A stretch of 64,000 nt of DNA from assembly GCA_049652745.1 (NCBI GenBank), contig JBASEY010000029.1:62001-126000 (forward strand). Reading direction: 5' to 3'. Below the pieces are notes generated by a model that saw nothing but the letters and a program-made list of their open reading frames with translations, ran no database searches and was not told the origin of the DNA. Origin of the DNA: JBASEY01 sp049652745 (lineage in GTDB: Bacteria; CSSED10-310). This document shows, one piece after another, positions 44,602-54,348 of the stretch. How positions within the stretch are numbered: position 1 is the first letter of the stretch; each line of letters opens with the position of its first letter. A program made the position numbers and the translations under genes.

Positions 44602-45597
44602 TTAAGTAAAAGCTGGGTTGAATTGGTGGATATGTTGAATCAATTGAGTGACGATATTCATGTATTCTCCATGGATTTTGCAGCCTGAAGCTTTACGGTG
44701 ACCACCTCCACCGAATTTTTCCGCTACGGATGCAACATCCCAGTTATCGATTGCGCGAAGGCTGATTTTGAAATTCATAGGTTCCAATTCCCGCATGAAA
44801 ATTGAAATTTGAACTCCGTCGATTGAAAGCGCGAGGTTACTGAAACCTTCGAGCTCCCTGTCGATTCCAAGCTGGTTGGCGAAAAAGGCATAGGGCAGAT
44901 GTGAAACAGCGATTTTTCCACCATCGAGGAGCTCGATGCTTTGAAGCACCTGAGCCAATGTTCTGACACGAAGAATATTGGTTTTATGGAAAAGCTGGTG
45001 GCTTGTATATTCTGGATTCGCACCGGAATCTATCAATCCGGCGGCAATTCTCAATGTGTTACCGGAAGTATTTGAAAATCGAAAGTTACCGGTGTCGAAA
45101 AGGATACCGGCATAAAGCGTATTAGCTAAATCCGGCGCTAATTCAATTGGCATAAAAGCAGAGAGTTGGGCGAGGATTTCGCATGTTGAAGAGGCGTGAA
45201 CGTCGATGAGGTTCAACAAGGCGAAATTTTCATTTTTGGGATGGTGATCGATACAGATGATAGTTGGACACATTTGAACCCATTTGCCGGCATCGCCAAG
45301 GCGTTCAAGTGAAGGTGAATCCAATACAATGGCAACCTGTATCGAATCTGGGGGGAGATCCACGTGAGTTGACAAGATTTGTCCGAATCCCGGGAGAAAA
45401 TCATACCGCGGATCAGGAAAAGGGTCAGCGATAACCGGCCAGACACGTTTACCCAGCTTGCGAAGCGTTTCCGACACATAACAGACAGCAGCTATCGCAT
45501 CACCATCCGCTCGGATATGAGCCGTCACAATGAAGGTCTCATGGTACCTAAACGCATCGGCGATCTGTTTGAAAAGTTTTTTTTCTATTTTTGACAA
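44602..45597 (-). CDS. DHH-family phosphoesterase (NrnA-like oligoribonuclease/pAp phosphatase)
   Basis: 331-aa protein: HIRADGDAIAA (DHH motif I), VLDSPSLERLGD, CIDHHPKNENF (DHH signature), DTGNFRFSN, and C-terminal DHHA1 GGGGHRKASGCKI. It would hydrolyse nanoRNA and pAp using Mn2+ in the cytoplasm. The spacing to the upstream divergent GGDEF gene is 198 nt. No other RNA decay gene is near. Confidence 0.9.
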   Translation of the reverse strand: MSKIEKKLFKQIADAFRYHETFIVTAHIRADGDAIAAVCYVSETLRKLGKRVWPVIADPFPDPRYDFLPGFGQILSTHVDLPPDSIQVAIVLDSPSLERLGDAGKWVQMCPTIICIDHHPKNENFALLNLIDVHASSTCEILAQLSAFMPIELAPDLANTLYAGILFDTGNFRFSNTSGNTLRIAAGLIDSGANPEYTSHQLFHKTNILRVRTLAQVLQSIELLDGGKIAVSHLPYAFFANQLGIDRELEGFSNLALSIDGVQISIFMRELEPMNFKISLRAIDNWDVASVAEKFGGGGHRKASGCKIHGEYMNIVTQLIQHIHQFNPAFT

Positions 45598-45724
45598 AAG
45601 CCTTAATTATCCCTTCGTCTTTTCGGGCATAGTTCTGCTAGAACCCCTGTAAAAACCATACGACATAAAACCACGTTTGTAAAACAGGATGTTTTTTTTG
45701 AAACCGCAAGCTGTTCATAAGTAT

Positions 45725-45752
45725 TTGAATTGTTAAAAGAAAGTGGTAAAAT
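45725..45752 (+). promoter_or_regulatory. Predicted promoter for the GGDEF-STAND-TPR gene
   Basis: TTGAAT (45725-45730), 16-nt spacer, TAAAAT (45747-45752), 43 nt upstream of the TTG start. Confidence 0.35.
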
Positions 45753-45795
45753 AGCAAAAGTTGGGGAGCTGAAAAACCGAACGGAGACATTTTAG

Positions 45796-48700
45796 TTGAA
45801 AATATCGTTGAGAGACGCGCTGACCGGGCTGGCAAACCGGTTTTTGCTTGATGAAATCAAAAGTGATTTTACCAAACGTGAAACCGGCCAAACCTGGGTT
45901 TGCATCATGATAGATGTTGATCATTTTAAATTAGTAAATGATCTGTACGGCCATCTTAATGGTGACCGGATTTTAGTTGAGATATCTGGGGCTCTTCAGA
46001 AAGTTTTTGAAAAAAAAGGATATACGCTTCGTTTTGGCGGTGATGAATTTTTAGTGATTCTAAAAGACAAACCGGTTCAAGAAGCCTTGAAGATGGTCGA
46101 GAGTCTAATGGATGATGTCCGAAAGCTGGATTTTTTTGCCAACCTAAGTCTTTCTCTGTCAGTTGGTTTGGCTGAATCACACTTCACTGATAACGATATT
46201 ATGGTTGTCATAGACAGGGCTGATAAAGCGCTTTACGATGCCAAAACAATGGGTAGGGGACGGAAGGTATTATTTTCGGAAAAACAGAATCTCGTGAAAA
46301 CAGAAGCCATTCGTCTTGGTTACTTCGTCGGGCGCCAAACGGAACTGCGCATGCTTCATCAGCTTCTAGAAGAAAGTGTTTCAACCGGACCACGTTTGGC
46401 ATTGATTGAAGGTGACCCGGGTATTGGAAAAAGTCGGCTTGCATCGGAAGTGATCCAGTACGCTCATTTTCGCAATTGTGCGATAATGCATTCCGGATGT
46501 TTCCAATTTGGTGATATTGAGCCTTATACTTTCTTTTTGAAACCGATTAGAGAGTTTTTCAAGAGTCTTGTTCCAGGGGACATCCAGAGGATTAAACGCA
46601 TGGTGGAACCTGTTCATCCGGCGACTGCCGAGCTCTTTTCCGAGTTGGAATTAAAAGCATCTCCCGATATGCAGCTTTTTGGTGAAGATAGAATAAAATT
46701 CCGAATGCTTGAAGACTTTATAAAAATCTTGTCCGCCATTTCAAAATGGACTCCGGTTTTGTTCATTGTAGATGATATACACTGGATGACGGCTCCGGAC
46801 ATGGAATTATTCAAGTTTCTGGTACGCTCATCCGGAAATAATCATATCATGTTCATGGTGACCATGCGGGACATGGAGGAATCATCTGGAGAAATTCGTA
46901 ATCACCTTCATTCGCTGAATCGGACAATTCCGTTGTTAAAACTCAAGTTGGGCAATCTTGAGCGACAGGAGACATATAACTTGATCATGTTTGCCCTTAA
47001 AGACCCCAATATGCCATCGAAGTTTTTGGAAACTATCTATCGACAAAGCGGAGGTAATCCATTTTTCCTTGAAGAACTGATCAATTCGATGATCCAAACC
47101 GGTGCAATATCGCGTAAGGCATCAGGTGATTGGACATATTTTTTATCCAGAAATATCAAACTCCCAGAAAGCTTGGCCCAATTGATGGCTGATCGCCTTT
47201 ATCCTCTAACTTCCAAGAGTCGAGATTACCTGCGGATTGCGGCATTGTCTTCCGGGAGTTTTTCCGTCGATATGATTGCTGCTGTAACAGGTGATTCTTT
47301 AGTCGACGTCATGGAAGGGCTTGAAGAACCGGTTCGTTTAAACTTGGTTCAATGCATCGTTGGAAAAAACAGGACTATTTACAGATTCGTTCATGACACG
47401 ATTTGCTCATTTCTGCACCGGGAATTATCCGATGGGATGAAAAAAATCTATCACAAACGAATTGCCGAGTATCTTGAGGTTAGATACCGTTCTGAGGCTA
47501 ACGAAGAGATAGTGATCGATATGGCTCATCATTATCAGGCTGGTGACGGCAAAGAAAAAGCTGCTTGGTCGGCGCTTCTGGCATCGCAGATTTTTGAAAA
47601 GCGGCAGGCTTATCGTGAAACGGCGCGATGGCTCGAAACCTATTGCCAGAACAGCAAAATATCCGAACACAACAAAGATGAACATTTCAAAGCATCTTTG
47701 AAATTAGGCGTTCTGTACACTATGTTCGGCGATTTTGAAAATGCCGCTCACAATTTGGATTCGGCAGAAAAATTGGCTGTAAAAAGCGACGATATATCAA
47801 CGGTAAAATGGAGACGAGGCCAGTTGTATCAGACGATGTGTATGTACAACGAAGCTCGGAAGTGTTACGATCAAGCTTTTGCTTTCGCTGTGTCCGCATT
47901 AAAGAAAATCGATGCTCTGAATTCACTGGCATTTCTTAATTATGTGCTGGGGAATTTGAAAAATGCTCAGGCTATGATATGCCAAGCAGAAAGTCTTTTA
48001 GATAAACTCGAAACCGACCAAGGAACTCGAGAGTACTACATGGCGTCTCTTGCTATGTCCAGAGGAATAGTAGCCACGGCGATCATGCCTGGACCTGAAG
48101 CTATTGCTGAATACGAAAAAGCGCTGAACGTTTATATCAAATATGAAGATTTTTTGAAGCAAGCCATAATTTACAACAACCTGTCAGAAGTCTTTTCAAG
48201 AGCGGGTCAATACGAAAAAGCGTTGGAATCGCTGAAAAAAGCTGCAAAGATCAATAATCGATTAGGTGACGTCGTAAATGAAGCGATAGCATTGTTCAAT
48301 ACAGCGGTTTTGTATGTTGAGATTAACCAACTGGTTTTGGCGAAGGAATATTTTCAGCGATATAGTGATTATGATCTAGACATCAATGGCGAAATAGGCC
48401 AGGCATTCAATTACCAGGGCTTAGGAATGCTGTATGAAGAGGAAGGCGATTTCGAAAGGGCTGAGATTTCCTTTGGCAAAGCCGTAGACATGTTCGAAAA
48501 ATTAGGCGTTGAAAAAGAGGCCTTATCTTGCCGCCTCGAGTTGGCTCATCTTATGATTCGAAACAATAAAATTGAGAAAGCAGAGGAAATTTTTTTGGCA
48601 GGATTGAAAAAAACAGACGACATTCCAGAAAAAGGCCTTGGAAACCAAATACTTTTTATTAAAGGATTGTTGAAATTTAAAAAGAGCGCTCCAAGTGACA

Positions 48701-48957
48701 GAGATGCTTTGAATGAAGCGGAGGTGTTGATTGAAAAGTCCCTGGAGGGACGATACACATATATATCTGTGATTATGCGAAGTTTTTATTACTTGATACA
48801 GATCAAACGCCTAAAGGAGGAATATGACCAGGCAGACGAGCTTCTTCAGAATGCCAGACAAGAATTGGAGAAAAGCCTGAGTTACATTGAAAAAGCTCAT
48901 ATTCAAGAGAGTATTCGAAACAAAGGCTATATCAAAAAGATATTCGAAGGCATATGA
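45796..48957 (+). CDS. GGDEF domain fused to AAA/STAND ATPase and TPR array
   Basis: 1053 aa, cytoplasmic. N-terminal GGDEF domain (1-160): starts almost directly with LRDALTGLANR, with IDVDHFKLVNDLYGH and RFGGDEF, so diguanylate cyclase activity is plausible; no RxxD inhibitory site is seen just before GGDEF. Next an ATPase domain (about 175-540) with VGRQTEL, Walker A GDPGIGKS, Walker B LFIVDDIHW and GNPFFLEELI, as in AAA_16/STAND proteins. The C-terminus (about 600-1040) is a set of TPR repeats (e.g. YEKALESLKKAAKINNRLGD). Start TTG has GGAG nine bases upstream, and a TAG directly precedes it in frame. Likely nucleotide/protein-sensing regulator linked to c-di-GMP. Confidence 0.85.
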   Translation: MKISLRDALTGLANRFLLDEIKSDFTKRETGQTWVCIMIDVDHFKLVNDLYGHLNGDRILVEISGALQKVFEKKGYTLRFGGDEFLVILKDKPVQEALKMVESLMDDVRKLDFFANLSLSLSVGLAESHFTDNDIMVVIDRADKALYDAKTMGRGRKVLFSEKQNLVKTEAIRLGYFVGRQTELRMLHQLLEESVSTGPRLALIEGDPGIGKSRLASEVIQYAHFRNCAIMHSGCFQFGDIEPYTFFLKPIREFFKSLVPGDIQRIKRMVEPVHPATAELFSELELKASPDMQLFGEDRIKFRMLEDFIKILSAISKWTPVLFIVDDIHWMTAPDMELFKFLVRSSGNNHIMFMVTMRDMEESSGEIRNHLHSLNRTIPLLKLKLGNLERQETYNLIMFALKDPNMPSKFLETIYRQSGGNPFFLEELINSMIQTGAISRKASGDWTYFLSRNIKLPESLAQLMADRLYPLTSKSRDYLRIAALSSGSFSVDMIAAVTGDSLVDVMEGLEEPVRLNLVQCIVGKNRTIYRFVHDTICSFLHRELSDGMKKIYHKRIAEYLEVRYRSEANEEIVIDMAHHYQAGDGKEKAAWSALLASQIFEKRQAYRETARWLETYCQNSKISEHNKDEHFKASLKLGVLYTMFGDFENAAHNLDSAEKLAVKSDDISTVKWRRGQLYQTMCMYNEARKCYDQAFAFAVSALKKIDALNSLAFLNYVLGNLKNAQAMICQAESLLDKLETDQGTREYYMASLAMSRGIVATAIMPGPEAIAEYEKALNVYIKYEDFLKQAIIYNNLSEVFSRAGQYEKALESLKKAAKINNRLGDVVNEAIALFNTAVLYVEINQLVLAKEYFQRYSDYDLDINGEIGQAFNYQGLGMLYEEEGDFERAEISFGKAVDMFEKLGVEKEALSCRLELAHLMIRNNKIEKAEEIFLAGLKKTDDIPEKGLGNQILFIKGLLKFKKSAPSDRDALNEAEVLIEKSLEGRYTYISVIMRSFYYLIQIKRLKEEYDQADELLQNARQELEKSLSYIEKAHIQESIRNKGYIKKIFEGI

Positions 48958-49154
48958 TTTATTCGATATAAGCAGCCCTTTTCAGTTCGCGGTACAGTCC
49001 ATTGAAATAACCACGCAGACGATCAGTCGGGTCTTGAACGCTGCTATACACGTGCCAATTTAATCTTTACATTTGAAGAGTTTTTTTATATTCTCCTTCC
49101 CGGATGTTTTTTCTTCCTGATGTATTCGTTGAGCAATTCTGCGAGGACTCAATA

Positions 49155-49529
49155 ATGATTAATCTTGTCAATTCCATGAGCGTCAAACCTGTGAAAATGC
49201 TTGAAGGCGTGACCATGCGACTGGTGATCGGCCCGGATCAAGGGGCGCCCCATTTCAACCTTCGAATTTTTGAGGTTCAGCCTGAAGCTTCGACCCCATT
49301 CCACTCGCATTGGTGGGAGCATGAGGTGTTCATTCTAGCCGGTAACGGTGTGGTCAGGAACCAGACCGAAGAAAAATCGATCAAGCCTGGAGATGCCATA
49401 TTGGTTCCCGGCGGAGAAATTCATCAATTTATAAATACCGGGACAGAAATACTCCGATTTATCTGTTTGGTGCCGCAGGAGTGGCTTAAATCCGTTTCCG
49501 ATCAAAAAAAACTTGAATCAGATGGTTGA
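49155..49529 (+). CDS. Small cupin-domain protein
   Basis: 124-aa single cupin. Metal-site motif region FHSHWWEHEVFILAGNGVV and later GDAILVPGGEIHQFINTG supply His/His/Glu and His residues. It might bind a metal and a small ligand; function unknown. ATG 49155 with GAGG 8 nt upstream is preferred to the start at 49104. It lies 58 nt before the transketolase gene. Confidence 0.8.
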   Translation: MINLVNSMSVKPVKMLEGVTMRLVIGPDQGAPHFNLRIFEVQPEASTPFHSHWWEHEVFILAGNGVVRNQTEEKSIKPGDAILVPGGEIHQFINTGTEILRFICLVPQEWLKSVSDQKKLESDG

Positions 49530-49587
49530 ACGGTCTGAATGGCGGGCCGTATAAAATATAACTTGAACAAATAAAGGAGATATTGCC

Positions 49588-51921
49588 ATGTCACAAGTGG
49601 ACACGTTGTTGAACAAATCCAGGGTTAATTTCAAACACTGGGAGAAAATCAAGGATGTTATTGATCAATTGATCGACTTGATGTTGAACTATCGCCAGAG
49701 TGGTCATCCGGGCGGCTCGCGATCGAAAGTGCATGCTTTGGTCGCTACCGGGTTGTCGGGCGCAATGCGTTGGGATATTCGCCATCCGGAAAAACGTTTC
49801 TCAGACCGCTTTATCTTGAGTGCAGGCCACACGGTTCCAATGATCTATAGTTTTTTGTGCGTACTTGGGGACGCCATGCGTACGCGTTATGAGAAAACAG
49901 GTGACGAACGCTTTAAAATCAATCCTGAAAAAATTGTTTTATGGGAAGATATCATTACATTCCGACGACGTGATGGACTGCCAGGGCATGCAGAAATGTC
50001 CGGTAAAACTTTGTTTTTAAAAGCAAACACCGGCCCATCCGGCCATGGTATTCCGTTTGCCGTAGGCGAAGCTTTCGCTCTGAAGTATGCCGGTGCTGAA
50101 GAGGTCAAAGTATTTGCGTTCGAAGGCGAGGGTGGATTGACTCCAGGAGCCTCCCATGAATCGAAAAATACTGCATACGGCCTGGGTCTGAGCAACTTGG
50201 TGTTCTATATTGACTGGAATAACTTCGGAATCGACCATCAGCCTATCGATACTGTCATGTATGGAACGCCTGATGACTGGTTTAAATCTCATGGCTGGAA
50301 AGTTTCCGGCAGTCTTGAGGGAGAAAACTGGGAAGAAGTCGCTCGGGTGATCCTTGAAGCCTCAAGGGGCGACAATCCCGATAAACGGCCCTGCATTGCT
50401 TGGACCAAAAACAAGAAAGGCAGAGGTTATCATAAATTTGACAACGTTTCTCATGGAGCGCCGCATAAAACCAACTCGGAGCTTTTCTGGCAATGCAGAA
50501 AGGACTTTGCCGATAAATACGGCGTGAAATGGGATAGTTTCGGAGCTCCGGAAGGCGCGAAGGATGAGTTGGGACGGCAACTTAACGCAAACCTCAACAT
50601 AGCGCTCGATGTTATTCGAAAAGACGAAGAGTGTTTGAATTATATTACAGATCGATTGGTGGAATTGGGTGACAGCGTACCGGAGACCATCAAAACGTTC
50701 AAGCTGGGCGGCCCCAATCCGTTTAAAGACCCGGAAATGACGGATTATACGAAATATCCCGAAAGCTTATGGGTCAAGCCTGGAGCCAATGTCCCGAACC
50801 GTTCCGCCCTGGGAGCTTGGGGTTCTTGGGTCAATTCATGGTCAAGAAAAAAATATGGTCGCCCGGTTTTTATCGCTTGTAGCGCCGATTTGGCTGGATC
50901 TACCAATATTGAAGGCTTTGGATTGGGCTTTGACGGAACACCTGGTTGGGGATGGTATGACCGTAACAAAAACTTGGGCGGGACCCTTTTACCTCAAGAG
51001 ATTACTGAATTTGCCAATTCGGGGCTTTTATGCGGTGCCGCCGGAGTGAACTTCTCCGATAAACCTTTTGAAGAATGGGATGGATACATGGGAGCCTGCA
51101 GCACTTATGGTTCTTTTATGTATCTTAAATACGGCCTGATCCGCCTTTTCAGCCAAATGGCTCAGGATCCTGACATAAAGGTGGGAAAGGTGATGTGGGT
51201 TGCCGGGCACAGTGGACCCGAAACCGCTGACGACAGCCGAACACACTTTGGGATATTCGCACCGGGAATCACTCAGCTTTTCCCGGAAGGCCATGTAATC
51301 GATCTACACCCTTGGGAATACAACGAAGTCCCCGTTGTCATCGCCGCCGCTTTGCGTGCCGATGCTCCATTGATTGCACTGCATCTGACGCGGCCTCCAA
51401 TCGTGGTCCCGGATCGAAAAAAATTGAATATTCCTTGCCATTTCGAAGCTGCTAAAGGCGCTTATGTGATGCGGGAATATCGTTCAGATCAACCACAAAT
51501 GGGATGTATTTTTGTGCAAGGAACCTCTGTCACTGCAAATACCATCGAGCTATTCGAAACGCTCGACCGCGAAAAATTGAATATCAAAATTGTGGCGGCA
51601 ATCAGCCCTCAGCTTTTCGCACTTCAGCCCATGGCTTATCGGGAACAGGTAATAACTCCTGCTGATAAAATGGATTCTACGATCATTTGTAATCGCGCCA
51701 AACGTGTGACTTCGGATTGGATGTTCAACCCTCTCGCGGCAGAATATGCCATGACTTCGGACTGGGATGACAGATGGAGAACCGGTGGCACTTTGGATGA
51801 TGTCATCGATGAAGCGCATTTGACTCCAGAATGGTTGTTGAAAGGCATAGAACGGTTTGTGAAAGACCGACCGACAAGGTTGAAAAAAATCAAATCGATG
51901 TTGGATTCCTGTCGACAGTAA
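49588..51921 (+). CDS. Transketolase (oversized form)
   Basis: 777 aa, longer than usual (about 620-680). Thiamine diphosphate domain near 45-270: LNYRQSGHPGGSRSKVHA, ILSAGHTVP, GPSGHGIPFAVGEAFALKYA and EGEGGLTPGASHESKNTAYGLGLSNLVFYIDWNNF; the diphosphate-binding GDG is GEG here. The middle domain has GAWGSWVNSW, FIACSADLAGSTNI (replacing the usual GSADL) and GHSGPETADDSRTHFGIF; the C-terminal domain follows. Length and altered motifs suggest a distinct transketolase-like group; the substrate set may be different. AAAGGAG lies upstream. Together with the small transaldolase it gives a pentose phosphate branch. Confidence 0.85.
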   Translation: MSQVDTLLNKSRVNFKHWEKIKDVIDQLIDLMLNYRQSGHPGGSRSKVHALVATGLSGAMRWDIRHPEKRFSDRFILSAGHTVPMIYSFLCVLGDAMRTRYEKTGDERFKINPEKIVLWEDIITFRRRDGLPGHAEMSGKTLFLKANTGPSGHGIPFAVGEAFALKYAGAEEVKVFAFEGEGGLTPGASHESKNTAYGLGLSNLVFYIDWNNFGIDHQPIDTVMYGTPDDWFKSHGWKVSGSLEGENWEEVARVILEASRGDNPDKRPCIAWTKNKKGRGYHKFDNVSHGAPHKTNSELFWQCRKDFADKYGVKWDSFGAPEGAKDELGRQLNANLNIALDVIRKDEECLNYITDRLVELGDSVPETIKTFKLGGPNPFKDPEMTDYTKYPESLWVKPGANVPNRSALGAWGSWVNSWSRKKYGRPVFIACSADLAGSTNIEGFGLGFDGTPGWGWYDRNKNLGGTLLPQEITEFANSGLLCGAAGVNFSDKPFEEWDGYMGACSTYGSFMYLKYGLIRLFSQMAQDPDIKVGKVMWVAGHSGPETADDSRTHFGIFAPGITQLFPEGHVIDLHPWEYNEVPVVIAAALRADAPLIALHLTRPPIVVPDRKKLNIPCHFEAAKGAYVMREYRSDQPQMGCIFVQGTSVTANTIELFETLDREKLNIKIVAAISPQLFALQPMAYREQVITPADKMDSTIICNRAKRVTSDWMFNPLAAEYAMTSDWDDRWRTGGTLDDVIDEAHLTPEWLLKGIERFVKDRPTRLKKIKSMLDSCRQ

Positions 51922-51927
51922 CGAGAT

Positions 51928-53286
51928 TTGATCACTGAACAATCTCCTGTTGTTTGGCTGATCCGGCCTTGGATAGAGGACTTCTCGGCATTTGATCATT
52001 TTGATCAGCCGGTGGGTCTTCTATCCCTTGCTGCTTGGCTGAGACAAAACGGCTGTAGAGTCTATTATATTGATGCGCTATCAGGGAATAAACCACCGGA
52101 AAACAGCCCTGGCGAAACAGCGGCTGAGAAAGTTTCGCTGAAACTAAGGAAATATCCTTGCCATCAAATCGAAAAACCAATTGTCTTCAGATGTATACCT
52201 AGGTATTACAAACATTTTGGCACGTCATTGGAGACTCTTAAAAAGGAGTTGGAAAGCCTTCCTGTCCCCCAGGTCATTCTGATTACAACCGGTATGACCT
52301 ATTGGTACCAAGCTGTTCAGAGTTTTGTGCAGGTTTTACAAGCTCTCTATCCAGCTTCTCCGATAGCGATCGGCGGAATTTATGCCGGAATCGTTCCCGA
52401 ACATGCTCGAGCATGTCTACAGCGAACCACGGTTTTTCCTGGGCAGGCAGGACAACAGTTTTTTTCCTGGATGAGCAAAATATTGGGATTCAATATTCAT
52501 CCACCGACAGACCAAGCTACAATCTTGCCGGCATGGGACCTTGTTTCCAATCGATCATATATCATCTATACGACTAGCCGGGGGTGTCTCAGGCGCTGCT
52601 CTTATTGTGCGGCGTCGCTTTTAAGGCCTGTGTGGAAAGCGCGGCCGCCGAATGTTATCCGCAATGAAATCGAAGCTCTTATTACACAATATCAAGTTTC
52701 CGATATCGCTCTTTATGACGATGATTTAGGATGCTCGACACTTGAGGGGCAGCAGCATTTAACCGGCTTGCTTCAGATGTTGGTCTCGCACGAATTTCCA
52801 ATAAATTGGCACCTTCCCAATGCTCTAGGCGTCGACGCCGTCACACCCGAAGTGGCTAGGCTTATGTACCAAGCAGGATTTGAACAGCCGCGATTAAGCC
52901 TGCACCATTTAGATAAACATCTCGATGAAAAAGGCCTGGACACCAGAGCACGCAAGGCTTTTGAAACCGCCGCAAAGCGTCTTGTTGAAGCCGGTTACGA
53001 GCAAAGTCGTCTTTCCACCTATCTTATAGCCGGACTGCCCGGGCAAAAACTGTCCTGGTTGAAAAAAGCCGCTGACCAGTTGCTCGATGTTGGTGTCAAG
53101 CCCTATTTGGCACAATTCAGCCCGATACCGGGAACTCCCGCAGGTGAAAAAAGGTTGCAGCAGTTGACGGAAAAATTTAAGACCGATGATTTGTTGTTGA
53201 CGAACAAGATTTTTTCAGTTTATGCGCATGATGGATGGTCTGAGGAAGATTACCAGATGCTTGTTCTTGAACTGAAAAATAGATAG
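51928..53286 (+). CDS. B12-binding-like radical SAM protein
   Basis: 452 aa. The N-terminal half (about 1-190) looks like a cobalamin-binding-type Rossmann region (VVWLIRPW, PVGLLSLAAWLRQNGCRVYYIDAL, PIAIGGIYAG) but the B12 DxHxxG motif is not evident. The radical SAM domain follows with CX3CX2C in RGCLRRCSYCAAS, then LYDDDLGC and later LIAGLPGQKL. Substrate unknown; this B12-radical SAM group often modifies lipids, cofactors or peptides. TTG start at 51928 has only a weak site; it follows the transketolase stop by 6 nt. Confidence 0.8.
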   Translation: MITEQSPVVWLIRPWIEDFSAFDHFDQPVGLLSLAAWLRQNGCRVYYIDALSGNKPPENSPGETAAEKVSLKLRKYPCHQIEKPIVFRCIPRYYKHFGTSLETLKKELESLPVPQVILITTGMTYWYQAVQSFVQVLQALYPASPIAIGGIYAGIVPEHARACLQRTTVFPGQAGQQFFSWMSKILGFNIHPPTDQATILPAWDLVSNRSYIIYTTSRGCLRRCSYCAASLLRPVWKARPPNVIRNEIEALITQYQVSDIALYDDDLGCSTLEGQQHLTGLLQMLVSHEFPINWHLPNALGVDAVTPEVARLMYQAGFEQPRLSLHHLDKHLDEKGLDTRARKAFETAAKRLVEAGYEQSRLSTYLIAGLPGQKLSWLKKAADQLLDVGVKPYLAQFSPIPGTPAGEKRLQQLTEKFKTDDLLLTNKIFSVYAHDGWSEEDYQMLVLELKNR

Positions 53287-53355
53287 TTCCACCGTTTTTG
53301 TGGTTCGTCACGGTTCGACGAAATGTGGTAAGATGTCTTTGATGGAGGTGTAAGA

Positions 53356-54231
53356 ATGGGAAAATCTTGTTTTTATACAATATTATTGAGATGCTCTTTC
53401 CTGCTGATAGGGTTGTCGGTCATGTTTTCGGTTGCTTCGGCTGACGATGAGGCGCCGGGCCGGGTCTGGCACGTTTGTATGGAGTGCGCCGAACGGGATT
53501 TCCCATCGATCGGTGATGCGCTTCGCCAGGCTAAACCCAAGGACACGATTCTTGTATACTGGGAACCTGCTTTTCCGTACTATATGGAGCATTTGGTTAT
53601 CGATAAACCTGTCAGGATCATTTCAAATGCGGCTGCAGCAGACATTACATCCTATGATTATTATCCGGTTATTGCGTCCGTATCGAATGAAATTGTGCAT
53701 ATCACGGTTCCTGGAGTCGAACTGATAGGGTTTAATCTAATCTATCTTCAAAAACCGGCCGATTGTGAAGATGAGGCTTTATGCTATGCAGAGTCCATTG
53801 GATTGCGTCTGGATGCCCCGGCTCTGATTCGTCAGGTTGCCATCACCAACTGCTCGACAGGTATACTAACGGCATATACGAAACCATATTTAGGTCAGGC
53901 AAGTACGATACAGCTTTGTCGGATTGGTCTACCACCAGATCATGGATTGACCCAAACAGGTTTTATGCAAACAAAAAACCACTATGGGATCGTATTGCTG
54001 GGATGTCGCCAAGAAGGACAATATCTTGGAGTTGGACGGGATAAAATCTCTGATTGCCAAATAATGCGAAACGCCCAGTACGGGTTGGTTTACACGACTG
54101 CCAATGAGCCTGAAATGCTTGGAAATCTGATAGAACTCAATGGGAAAGGGCCTTTTAGAATAGTCAATCCCAAACTAGGCGAAAATCAGAAACTGATCTG
54201 GTTCGACAAGTTGAAAGGATCTGAAAAATAA
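53356..54231 (+). CDS. Secreted right-handed beta-helix-like protein
   Basis: 291 aa. Signal peptide about 1-29 (ending near VASA). The mature part begins with RVWHVCMECAERDFPSIGDALRQAKPKDTILVY, a pattern common at the start of pectate lyase-like beta-helices, and continues with short repeated strands (VRIISNAA, VELIGFNLI, IRQVAITNCSTGI, ISDCQIMRNAQYGLVYT). No catalytic motif was recognised, so a binding or structural role is plausible. GATGGAGGTG precedes the ATG. Confidence 0.7.
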   Translation: MGKSCFYTILLRCSFLLIGLSVMFSVASADDEAPGRVWHVCMECAERDFPSIGDALRQAKPKDTILVYWEPAFPYYMEHLVIDKPVRIISNAAAADITSYDYYPVIASVSNEIVHITVPGVELIGFNLIYLQKPADCEDEALCYAESIGLRLDAPALIRQVAITNCSTGILTAYTKPYLGQASTIQLCRIGLPPDHGLTQTGFMQTKNHYGIVLLGCRQEGQYLGVGRDKISDCQIMRNAQYGLVYTTANEPEMLGNLIELNGKGPFRIVNPKLGENQKLIWFDKLKGSEK

Positions 54232-54348
54232 TTTTTCTGTAGGTGCTGTAATACATTCATTTCTGTAAACCACGGAATCGACAGAGATCGATAGACGTGT
54301 TAGTGTTGTTTGGCGAGACGATTCAAGTCAGCTTGGGAGGATTGGCTA

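Noticed and set aside
51550..51999. 149-aa minus-strand ORF at the end of the transketolase gene
   Set aside because: Antisense to conserved transketolase C-terminus; not protein-like.
53302..53320. TTCGTC...GACGAA repeat before the beta-helix protein
   Set aside because: Short 6-bp arms, 7-nt loop and no clear link to a promoter; could be chance.
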